The notes beneath the pieces were generated by a model, which ran no database searches, was not told the DNA's origin, and worked only from the letters and a program-made list of their open reading frames with translations. This document shows positions 27,211 to 36,618 of a stretch of DNA of 64,000 bases, one piece after another. Source of the stretch: Aulostomus chinensis (lineage: Eukaryota; Chordata; Actinopteri; Syngnathiformes; Aulostomidae); assembly GCA_037954235.1 (NCBI GenBank), contig JBBMOA010000004.1, forward strand, positions 7,496,001 to 7,560,000, read 5' to 3'. Made by a program: the position numbers and the translations under genes. Within the stretch, counting starts at the first letter, position 1, and every line of letters begins with the position of its first letter.

Positions 27211-29780
27211 CGCACCACGCAGGTGGTGTGTAAATACATAGAAGACCCAGTGCTGTTCCACAGGGAGGAAGTGGGACTGGTCAAGTTTGACATCCGCTAC
27301 ATGCTGATGTTGCGTTCGGTGCAGCCACTGCGTCTCTACGCCTACGATGTCTTCTGGCTGCGCTTCGCCAACAGGTATCACTCATGTAGGAGTGTCACCA
27401 GGCTGGTCCTGACATGCTACAGGTGCTGTGTCTCTGCTACACCTGCTGTCTGAGGACAGTGGCTGCTAACGTCTCAGATATTGATGAGACCTCAGGAGGC
27501 ACATGACCTCTTGACCCCTGTAGAGGCAGTAAGTGGCCCGTTCTATGATGTCATACATTGATATCAGTCCCATCTAAATGTGACCAAAGGGGAGGGCCAG
27601 CTCTGTGAGACTCTCCCCTGGTCATGTATTGTACTGCTTGGCCTTGTAACGTGGACGTTCTGGCCCCAGTGAGGTAGCAGTGCTGAGTCTCCTGACCGTG
27701 TGTGTGTTGCTCCTGCACGGCGTCTTTAGACCGTTCTCCCTGGACCACCTCGACGACTATCAGAAGCACTTCACTGTCATGAACTACGCTGAGGGGGTAC
27801 AGCTCAAGCAGGTACTTTGTTCTTCTTCACCTTCTCTAAACGTCTGTGCTCATGCTTCTTGTTATCTTTATTTGTTGTTGATGTTATTGTTTTTGCTGTC
27901 AGCCTCACTCAGTCAATCGTTTCCTCTGCCGACTGGTTTCAGTGGCGCTCTTCTGACAGTCAGCAAGGTTATGCATCACCTGACACAGGTGTAGTAGGAG
28001 GAACCGTCAGGGGCAGATAGGCGGCACACAGCCGTTCCAGGAAGTTACCCTGTTAGAACAAACATCATGTTAGTGATGTTTGTGGGGGGGTGAGCCTGGT
28101 TGCTCATCACTGCCTGAGCTGTAGGAGCGCCGGCAGTCTCACGGTGGCGCTCTCTGGCTGTCGTTGAGCTACGCTTTTTTTAGCATAACAGTTTAACTGC
28201 ACTCCTTGTGGTCTTTGATGGAACAACTGTGTTCAACTCAGTCTGAGGACCTTCTATGAAGGTGCAGGTTAGTGGGCATTCTCTCAGGATCCCCTCATAT
28301 ACTGTTATTATACTATTACTATCAAATGTGCTGGATGGAAACATGGGAGATCAGTGCCAGGACATCCACTCCCAGCTACCAGCCGCTTCTGTGTTGTTCC
28401 ACTGGGAAGAATCATCTAGAACAGAATAATTCGTTCTATTTTGCCATTGATGGCTGGGATGTTTTGACTGAGTTCCACAGTAAGAAGGTGAGTGATATAA
28501 ATAGATGTTGTGTTTTTACATAAAGTCTAGTAAGTAAGGTCACAGAGGTGCACTCAGATTAGCGTGTGTGTGGTGCTAGCTCACATCCATGATGGCTCCC
28601 TGCAGTGATGCCTCTGTGTCTCCAGGTGCACTATGATGAGTTCATCCCCATGTTTGAGGAGCAGTACCCGCAGCACCCGTGGAAGGAGGTGGAAGTACGT
28701 CCAAACTTTAAACTGTGTGTGTTGATGTGGTTGTTTCCTTGAGGTTTCCTGGCTGACTTTGGGACATCCTTCATCCACCACATCCACACTCGTCCTGTCC
28801 TCCTCATGATCACATGGGGGAGGGGCTTGAGTTCATAAAGTTTAAAACATGTCTTTTTAATCCCTCACCTCCGTCACTGGTACCTGATAATGGAGGCTCA
28901 GCCAGACGTTGAGCTACTGATGTCCTGGTCGTCTTGCACCTCCATGTTCAGTGTTTCAGGCTAAAACCTTCTTGTAGTTCATAGAATGTAAAGGAGGTCG
29001 GTGTGTTGTCAGCAGCCACGTGCCTGTGTTGGTTTCCTCTGGTCTGAGTCTGGGTTCCTCTGTTGCTTCTCCGTGTGGGAGTGTCCTGATCACTCAGGCG
29101 CATCTAAGGCTCTCCTGCTCCTCGTGTTGAAGGAGGAGCAGCCAATGAGCAACTCCGGCACTGACTCGTGGTGCAGCCACCATCACTCAGCAGCTCCACT
29201 CCTGTCTCTGGTGCCCTTCGAGGTCCAAACAAATGCTTGGGGGGGGGGGGGGTCTTCAGCTGCAGGTCCTTGTTATATGTTTCACCTCACATCTTCTCCC
29301 TCTCACAGGCAGAAGTGTTTAAAGCATTCAGAGAGCTCTTCCAGGCGGCGACATCCCGCCCAGCTCCGTATGGCATCTGTGCCTATGTGTCCTCGCGGGC
29401 CATCTATGCTGTGGACCTGATGCTGAAGTGGAGGCGAGGGGAGAATGGCGAGTATTTCTCTTCCACAAGCACCCTTTCATTTCATTGTTCTGGTAATTGT
29501 TGCCTAAACTCTCAGGCCTGAAGTGCTTGCAGTTTGTCATCTTATGATTTTGATGAGGTCCCAAAAGCGTGTGTATGTAAATCTAAATATACTGATTGTT
29601 GTTCATGATCCCTCTGATCCTGGGACAGGTGAGCGGCTCATGCAGCCTCAGATCCTGGAGTTGAACTTCAGCCCTGACTGCGCCCGGGCCTGCCTCTACC
29701 ACCCCTCCTTCTACAACCACATATTTCAGACGCTGTTCCTGGACCAGCCCGATGACTGCCCCGTCACTCAGATAGTATGA
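15468..29780 (+). CDS. ttll12: Tubulin tyrosine ligase-like protein 12
   Basis: Divergent TTL-family protein with an N-terminal SET-like region, linked in mammals to tubulin/histone modification states and antiviral signalling. Exons: 15468-15611, 16310-16464, 17029-17227, 19370-19529, 19864-19997, 20102-20173 (tentative), 20802-20878, 21151-21267, 25864-26058, 26148-26259, 27223-27374, 27730-27811, 28626-28694, 29309-29447, 29629-29780. They join in frame to 652 residues (human 644). Diagnostic segments are LPVWYIMDEFGSQVQH, MLNQFPCESILTVKDCLA, GEDNHWICKPWNLARSLDTH (Lys427 in the ATP-grasp region), VKFDIRYMLMLRSVQPLRL, YDVFWLRFANR, and QPQILELNFSPDC with E613/N615 in the metal-binding position; the end is CPVTQIV. 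Exon 14 appears to use a GC donor at 29448. Intron 8 carries a DIRS element. Confidence 0.96.
17341..19282. repeat. 43-bp minisatellite in ttll12 intron 3
   Basis: About 45 tandem copies of a 43-bp unit (gtagtccagcaggaggttag plus catgtcagggatgagttgtt plus ttt). A few variants (gatg/gagg, ggtatgaggtgtg) recur in ordered blocks, so the array has higher-order structure. It ends 87 bases before the exon 4 acceptor. Confidence 0.96.
19723..19814. repeat. (CTT)n/(CTG) microsatellite in ttll12 intron 4
   Basis: About 30 CTT triplets interrupted by CGT and CTG, ending 50 bases before the exon 5 acceptor (19864). The antisense reads as poly-Glu and the sense as poly-Leu; neither is a gene. Confidence 0.95.
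20478..20760. repeat. 29-35-bp tandem repeat in ttll12 intron 6
   Basis: About nine copies of tgacctctgttcacctctgt followed by tgac and a C run of 6-10. The growing C run changes unit length. The array stops about 40 bases before the exon 7 acceptor. Confidence 0.93.
21302..21475. repeat. 32-bp tandem repeat in ttll12 intron 8
   Basis: About five copies of a unit containing gagtgagtactctatgtata followed by cggtatatgta. Confidence 0.93.
23579..25093 (+). pseudogene. DIRS gag-like ORF, frameshifted
   Basis: The frame from 23579 to 24244 (221 residues) starts with paired Cys motifs (CHYCVGCGAPL, DLCPACLG, CMNC) typical of teleost DIRS gag, then a Ser/Glu-rich middle. Homologous-looking peptide continues in other frames (24362-24730, then 24796-25093), so shifts and stops break the original protein. 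No intact product is expected. Confidence 0.7.
25198..25410 (+). pseudogene. Tyrosine recombinase fragment of DIRS
   Basis: The segment WDLPVVLDALCQPPFKPLEQ and the following KTAFLLVILSEV match the region that leads into the catalytic domain in fish DIRS/Ngaro-type tyrosine recombinases. The catalytic part does not follow; the frame stops and the internal complementary region begins. It abuts gag remnants with no reverse transcriptase between them, which shows an internal deletion. Confidence 0.65.
27160..27208. repeat. (TG)n tract at ttll12 exon 11 acceptor
   Basis: About 24 TG dinucleotides ending 14 bases before exon 11 (27223). Confidence 0.95.
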
Positions 29781-29949
29781 TCATCTCAACGCGCCGGCCT
29801 GTTCCAGTTTTCAAGTGCAGAGTGACATCATGTCCTCTTTCTACCAACAACTTTTAGTTCAATTCCAACAACTGTTGAAATCTCCCCCACAGAAAAGCAC
29901 ATACATTTTTTTTCGATTTCATCAAAACGCGAGTATAGAAGTGAGAAGA

Positions 29950-29955
29950 AATAAA
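29950..29955 (+). terminator. Poly(A) signal AATAAA, ttll12
   Basis: AATAAA 170 bases after the ttll12 stop, sense orientation. Confidence 0.65.
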
Positions 29956-31313
29956 CCCACACTTGGCTTAACTATCATGTCATTTTTCATTTTTATTGCC
30001 TTTCTGTGCGCACTGACATAATTCCTCACTGAGTTCCATGAAGGCTCTGAGCAGGTGCCGCTGTTTGCAACCTGGGCACAGGGTGGCGCTCACGCTTCTC
30101 GTAGTGATTGTAATGGATGAGAACGTTCGTGGTGAGTGGTCGCGGTGTTGCCCATCCACTGAGGCTGTATTTGTACTTGGAATGTCCATCCTATGGAAGA
30201 TGGTGGTGTTTGAAGACCTGAATGCAAGTTCAAGTCTCTGCATGTTGGAGTTTCATCCAAAGCCGCGTTTAGGAAACAGTCTCCAATCAAAGTCTAGACA
30301 ACCCTCGGTGGAGGGTGTGTGGTCCTGGTGATTGGTGTACAAACAGCTGTGTGACTGACACGTCCAGCCCTAGGAGTCACCAGAGAGCAGTAGAAGCAGC
30401 GAGGGACACCTTGAGAAGGCCAGCAGGTCTAGCAGTGTTTTTTTAATTAGGTTCTTACAGTGAAGGAAAAAAATACTCCATCGAAAAGTGATGTCCACCC
30501 ATGATTCTGCGTCAGGGTACTTTGATGAGGTGGATGTAAACATGTTTGTGTGAGTTTGTGATAGACAGCAGCGTCTCTGTTCGTCCTCCTGTACATCAGT
30601 AAGTCGCAGCTAGTTCAGGTTCCTACAGGTCATCCTGGGCTTCAACAATGTCTCTGCCGATGGGCTCCCCCCTGCCGCTCAACACCTGACCAGAGGATTT
30701 ATTGGTGTGTGTATCTAGGATTCTTTCATTGCTGTGGTCACAGGCACGCTGTACTGGTCGCTTTTCTTCTCCCTCATGCGTCACGTTTGTTATGAAATGG
30801 CGTTTACAGCTCAGGGGGAGGGAAACTGAAGTCGAACAGGTGTGATGTCAGCAACATCTGTTTTCTGGGAAGCAGCCAGATGAAATACATCTGATATGTA
30901 CACATTTTATCAAGAAGTTAATGTCCGTTCCAGTGAAAACAACAAAAATCAATCGCTCAACTCATCGAGCAAAACAGCACTTGAGTGTGAGTGGCAGGTG
31001 TGGAGAGAGCGAGCGATGATGGAGCACACCGAAGAGAGGCTGCTGATTGGGGCAAAGCCAGAGTGGCCCTGTTGTTTGGCTATGTGGTGCACAGCAGGTG
31101 TCTGTGCCAGGCCCTCAGGGATACGCTAGCAAGTGGGCTGGACTGCAAGGGTTGAAGATGTGCTACTAGCTAGCAGCAGGTGACAGGATATTCTCTCCGG
31201 CCATCGTCTCAGCTCATATGAGATCCCTGCCATCAGAGCACAGATGTATTTGTGAGGAACTTCCTGATAACCACTTCCTGGTTAAATCAGTTAGCAGGAA
31301 GAGGGATCACATG
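29956..31313. other. Intergenic, nothing recognised
   Basis: Unique-looking DNA downstream of ttll12. Short open frames on both strands show no domain, splice logic or repeat structure. Confidence 0.5.
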
Positions 31314-31928
31314 TGCTGCGTCCGAATGGCCAAGTAGGTCTGATCGTAGGTCTCAGAGCAGGTCATAGGCTGTCCCAAACCACAACTGGCGCGAGTAGCG
31401 ACCTACTTCTCAACCTAAATTCCAGCCTGAACACGCCCACATTGTAGGTCGGTTCAGGTGCATCCTACGGAGCAACCTATGGCCCACAATGCACCGCGGA
31501 CTTCTTCTTTGTTCCCTAAAAACTTGTGGCTGCGCAAGCCAAGTTTGCGCCACCAAGAGTCTCCCATTCTGATGAACACCAACATTGATAGTCGTTGTTG
31601 ATGACTAAAGGTGTGTTCACACCTCGTCGCGTTTGGTGTGAACACATCTTTACAGGTGCATTAATGTGTTTAATAATAGAAAATGAGTGAAAGGTGCGTT
31701 CAAAGTGGAGTGCAGTACGACAGTCAGGCCAGCAGGTGGGGCTTTCGTTGGTGCTGTCTACCTATTTGCAGTGTCTGTGCTCTGCCAGCAGAGGTCGTGC
31801 TTCACCACCAATCTTCTAGGGTGTCTGAATGGTGCCGCCGTGTTTAGGTTGTAGGAGGAGGCTGTAGGGGTAGGTCGTAGTAGGAGGACGTAGGTTGGTA
31901 CTTGGCAATTTGGACACAGCATTGGACA
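31314..31928. mobile_element. MITE-like inverted-repeat element
   Basis: The left end tgctgcgtccgaatggccaa recurs inverted at the right end (rc: tgctgtgtccaaattgccaa), about 610 bp apart, and both are followed by GTA. No transposase frame lies inside. Interior strings built on guanine-rich cctac/gtagg words add further internal inverted matches. No clear target duplication was found, so the superfamily is undetermined. Confidence 0.5.
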
Positions 31929-32184
31929 GATGTGTCGCCCACCGACCAACAACCCAGAACCAATCAACTGGTGCGTAAAAGACTGCCGAACCTCCCACTG
32001 CCAGCTCTCGTTCATCAAAACAAGCCAAACCATCCCAGGTGGAACAGTACTACGTAGCACCCAAAACACCCTCTGTCACTGTTTAATTGACAGTCTTATG
32101 TCATGTTCTCAAACTGTGAAACTATGAAAATGAAACACCAAAAACATTTGAAAACCCCAAAAACGCTGTTGAAACAGTAAAATA

Positions 32185-32450
32185 GTCCATTGATCCATCC
32201 GTTGTCTTCCGCTTATTCCTATTTAGGGTTCCGGGGGGGGGGGGGGGGTGGAGTGAGCAACTGGCGAGAGGTGGGGTTCCCCCTGGACAGGTCACCAGTC
32301 CATGGCAGGGCCAACACATAGAGACAGACAACCATTGGCTCTCCCAGCCACGCCTACGGTCAATTTAGAGTCTGGATTAACCTGGTCCCTCTTGATGTCT
32401 TTGGACTGTGGAGGAAGCTGGAGTACCAGAGAGAACCCACACAGGGAAAG
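32185..32450 (-). mobile_element. SINE family copy 1, truncated
   Basis: Same family as the full copy at 37647-38010 but on the opposite strand: cttccgcttattcct, gggcaggtcaccagtccat-like block, ctacggtcaatttagagt, and ggagtacc...gagaaccca. The tRNA-like head is missing. A run of about 17 G interrupts it near 32230. Confidence 0.75.
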
Positions 32451-32744
32451 GTCAGGTTTTGGCAAACACCAAGGAATATTACAACATCATCATCTCCCTG
32501 TTTGGAGTTGTTATTGAGAAGATATCGATGTCCCGAGAATTACTCCCATGTTTGGAAATGTTATCGAGATGGTGTTAATATCACAGAGAGGAGTGTAATG
32601 TTCCGGGAAGTTCGTTGCACCAAAACTATGTCAGTAGCCAAGACACGCACGCACATACACCAGTTCCAGACATTCCATCTCTTAAGGGTTGGGAGAGTGT
32701 CTTGCAATGTTCTGGTCAGAGTGACCGAGACTCACACTCATTAA

Positions 32745-32812
32745 AGTACACGCATATTCAAAGACACACTCACCCATACACACACATATCCAAATACACA
32801 CACACACACGCA
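32745..32812. repeat. Degenerate (CA)n-rich stretch
   Basis: Imperfect acacac and catacacac runs between SINE copies; no gene content. Confidence 0.7.
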
Positions 32813-33404
32813 CCAGGTGTCGAAATGCACGCCTCTTTGGCTATAAAGACGGGTTGATGGGACATGGGCAACTTCTGTCTGTGTTGTAGAACTTGTGAGA
32901 CTTTGAGAATCATCTCTTTCTCTGGTCTATTCTTACATTTTTGTCACTTGGTGACCGGTTGAGGTTCCGATCGAATCTTCTGTAAGTCCACTCTTAGTGA
33001 AGCTCCCCCACATTTTTGAATGGGTTTTGTTTCCCAACCCTCTCCAGGGTGCGTTATCCCCATTGCTTGAACACTTGTTTCTACCACATCTTTTCCTTCC
33101 CTTCGCCTCTCTATCAATGTGCTTGGACACTGAGCTCAGAGAGCAGCCAGCCTCTTTAACAATGACCTTCTGTGTCTTCCCTCCTTGGTCAAGGTGTCAA
33201 TGGTGGTCTTTTGGAGAACAGTCACGTCAGCAGTCCCCCCCCCCCCCCTACAGAACCAGACTGAGAGACCTTTTAAAGGCCTTTGCAGGTGTTTGGAGTT
33301 AATTAGCTGATTAGAGTGTGGTACCAGGTGTATTCAAGACTGAACCTTTTCACAATATTCTAATGTTCTGAGATACTGAATTTTAGGTTTTCATTGGTTG
33401 TCAG

Positions 33405-33700
33405 TTATCCATCCATCCATCGTCATCTTCCGCTTATTCCTACATTAAGGGTCGTGGGGGGGGTGGAGCCTATCCCAGCGTCAACGGGCGAGAGGCAGGG
33501 TTCACCCTGGAGAGGTCGCCAGTCCATCGCAGGACCTACATAGAGAGACGAACAACCATTCACACACACATTCACACCTACGGTCAATTTAGAGTATTCA
33601 ATCAGCCTCGTCCCCAATTGCATGTTTTTGGATGGTGGGAAGAAGCCGCAGTACCCGGAGAGAACCCACGCAGGCACGGGGAGAACAAGCAAACTCCGGT
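33405..33700 (-). mobile_element. SINE family copy 2, truncated
   Basis: Starts with (atcc)n then cttccgcttattcct, continues through gtcgccagtccatcgcagga and cggtcaatttagagt, and ends acggggagaacaagcaaact. The order is the reverse complement of the 37647-38010 copy, without its head. Confidence 0.8.
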
Positions 33701-33729
33701 TGTCATTTATAATCATCAAAATTAAAAGA

Positions 33730-33860
33730 AATTAAAGCTGCAAGCAGCATTGTTAGGGCCTGAGCGTCCTCGCGCCCACAGCTGGGTCCAGGACTTGTCC
33801 CAAATCCAACAGTATAAGTATGAAATCTGTGGGACTTGTAGTTTTGGATGTGGTGGGGTG
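33730..33860. repeat. Dispersed fish repeat beginning aaagctgcaagcagc
   Basis: The string attaaagctgcaagcagcat followed by gggcctgagcgtcctcgcgcc resembles a widespread teleost interspersed repeat. Recognition is from memory of the pattern; boundaries and class are unclear. Confidence 0.4.
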
Positions 33861-34235
33861 GCCCGGCGTGGGGTGGTCGTCCGGCAGGGCAGTGAACAGA
33901 AAGGAGGCGGTGGTCTCTTTTCCAAAGCGTACACACTTTATTCATGCATGAGAGAGAAGTTACAGCATACTCATAGAGCATCAGAAGTTCTCTGATGAAT
34001 CTAAGGAACAGTCAGATATTTATACATTTCTTCATCTTCGAGGGGAGGGGGCATATAGATTGGGGACAGGAACATGTCATGTACAGGAATTCTTAGAATC
34101 TCGTGATGGGCGCCTAGTCTGGGGTCGGCTGGTTCAAATTCCTAGAATCAACATAGGCAACCATCAGCCTGTCAACCACAAAATAAGTTTCCGACTTCAA
34201 AACCTTGATCATGTCAGCACCTGTGGTTTGACCTT
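33861..34235. other. Unassigned flank of the Tc1 insertion
   Basis: No gene. The complement carries an AATAAA (near 33940) and the tract continues after the Tc1 element at 35831, so it may belong to an unidentified LTR or other element split by Tc1. This is a guess. Confidence 0.3.
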
Positions 34236-35830
34236 TATATACGGTCGTATGAAAAAGTTTGGGCACCCCTGATCATTTTCAAGATTTTCCTTTATAAATC
34301 ATTGGTTGCTTGGATCAGCAATTTCAGTTAAATATATCATATAGCAGACAGTGATATCTGAGAAGTGAAATGACGTTTATAGGATTTACAGAAAGTGTGC
34401 AATAATTACTGAAACAAAAGTAGGCAGGTGCATAAATTTGGGCACCCTTGTTGTTTTATTGATTTGAATACCTTTAGCACTAATTACTGGAACACAAAAT
34501 TTGTTTGGTAAGCTCATTGACCCTTGACCTACATGTACAGGTGAAGCCAGCCATGAGAGAGGGTATTTAAGGTGGCCAGTTGCAAGTTGTTCTCCTCTTT
34601 GCTTCTCCTCTGATGAGAGGCAGCATGGGAGCCTCAAAACAACTGTCAAATCACCTGAAAACAAAGATTGTTCAACATCATGGTTTAGGGGACGGATACA
34701 AAAAGCTAGCTCAGAGATTTCAGCTGTCAGTTTCCACTGTGAGGAACATAGTGAGGAGATGGAAGACCACAGGCACACTTCTAGTTAAGGCCCGGCGTGG
34801 CAGGCCAAGAGAAATCTCGGGTAAGCTGAGGCGAAGGATGGTGAGAACAGTCAAACTCAACCCACAGAGCAGCGCCAAAGACCTACAACAGGATCTTGCT
34901 GCAGATGGTGTCACTGTGTGTCGTTCAACTACTCAGCGCACTTTGCACAACGCACACACCACAAACAGAGTCGCTTGAGGTCTGCTAAAGCACAACTGGA
35001 CAAGCCAGCTTCATTTTGGAATGAGGTGCTGTGGACTGATGAAACTAAAATGGAGTTATTTGGACATAACAAGGGGCGGCATGCATGACGGAAGAAGAAC
35101 ACAGCATTCCAACACAAACACTTGTTACCCACAGTAAAATTTGGTGGTGGTTCCATCATGCTGTGGAGCGGTGGCCAGTGCAGGTACTGGCAATCTTGTT
35201 AATGTTGAAGGTCGCATGGATTCCAGTCAGTATCAGCAGATTCTTGCGAACAATGTTCAAGAATCAGTGACAAAGTTGAAGGTGCGCCGGGGCTGGATAC
35301 TTCAACAAGGCAACGACCCTTAACACTGCTCAAATCCTACTAAGGCACTCATGCAGAGGAGCAAGTCCAACGTTCTGGAATGGCCATCTCAGTCCCCAGA
35401 CCTGAACCTTATTGAAAATCTGTGGTGTGATTTAAAGCGGGCTGTCCATGAAACCATCAAACCTGCCTGAACTGGAGATGTTTTGGAAGAAGAATCGTCA
35501 AAAGTACCTTCAACCAGACTCCAGACCCTCATTGGAAGCTATAGGAAGCGTTTGGAGGCTGTTACTTCTGCAAAAGGAGGATCTACTAAATATTGATGGA
35601 ATTTTTCTGTTGGGGTGCCCAAATTTATGCACCTGCCTACTTTTGTTTAAGTAATTATTGCACACTTTCTGTAAATCCTATGAACGTCATTTCACTTCTC
35701 AGATATCACCGTGTTTGTCTGCCATATGATATATTTAACTGAAATTGCTGATCCGAGCAACCAATGATTTATAAAGGAAAATCTTGAAAATGATCAAGGG
35801 TGCCCTAACTTTTTCATACGACTGTATATA
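34236..35830 (+). mobile_element. Tc1-like DNA transposon
   Basis: About 1.6 kb with long terminal inverted repeats (about 34236-34447 and 35615-35830). Each outer end reads tatatac(g/a)gtcgtatgaaa, and each inner end repeats aaatttatgcacctgcctac. Both ends sit on TA, the Tc1/mariner target. Long TIRs with internal repeats of the end motif are the IR/DR layout. The transposase inside is broken. Confidence 0.93.
34626..35470 (+). pseudogene. Tc1-like transposase, inactivated
   Basis: The frame from about 34626 encodes the paired helix-turn-helix DNA-binding region (GASKQLSNHLKTKIVQHHGL, LAQRFQLSVSTVRNIVRRW) and a GRPR-type hook (ARRGRPREISG) to a stop at 34976-34978. Remnants of the DDE catalytic core follow in shifted frames: a VLWTDETK block near 35025, a QQGNDP block near 35308 and a DLNLIENLW block near 35400. 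Stops and frameshifts separate them. Confidence 0.88.
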
Positions 35831-36326
35831 TTTTAAAGTCAGTGCATAAGCATCCTTAATTCTGTGTGTGTAGCGCATCTGCAACATGAGCAAATATCCT
35901 CTTCAGTTTCTAATAGTCTCAGCCGAGACGCTCTTCCGAATCCTGCCTGACGTTTTGCAGAGAAACATAGAAACCAACAGGTCATCTTCAGTTGCACAGA
36001 TCCTAAGCGTCATCTTTCCATTAGCTCATTTCTTAATAAATAAAATAAATAATTCACATCATATCAAAGAAAAAGATACATAATCGTAACAGGAAAATGC
36101 TCAAACAACAAAGAAATTAAGCAAGATTCTACAAGGATATAGAAGCCTCAGTGTGAGGCCATCTGTGTTAGAGTGGAGAGCAGAGCAGGGCTTTGACATT
36201 TTTAGTGTGCAAAAAGCGAATAGGTCACTATATGTTGGTCAAAAGTGGAATGTAATACCATATTTTTGTAGGGATTTTTGTCAGGAATCCAGTGGTGTAG
36301 TTTTTGAAGGTGTGGGAGTTTTATAC
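35831..36326. other. Intergenic between Tc1 and LTR remnant
   Basis: No gene recognised. AT-rich in the middle (taataaataaaataaataat near 36035). Confidence 0.4.
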
Positions 36327-36490
36327 AAAGCAGACACAGATCTATCTGGAGACCTCACTACATGCACCGTGAGAGTGCAAGAGAGAGTCTGAATAAGATT
36401 GTACAGACAGTGAATATATGCTTGTAGCTGCGCCCTTTTTGCATACGTAATTTTCCACTCATGCATATCACACTTCTTGATTCATACTTC
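36327..36490 (-). repeat. Retroviral LTR copy (3' on the element), partial
   Basis: Shares gcatatcacacttcttgatt, tgcatacgtaatttt and cagacacagatctatctgga with the other copy. Similarity stops abruptly at 36326, where the R/U5 portion should continue, so this LTR is truncated. Confidence 0.75.
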
Positions 36491-36618
36491 TTGGGGTGGT
36501 TCGGAGTTTAAAGTTGAGAGTGTGGCTCCCGTGTTGACCAGAAATGGCAGGTCATCATCCAACACCCTTAGAGACAACATAGGATCTGCCTTCCATCTGG
36601 GTTTCTCTGTGGGGTGTG

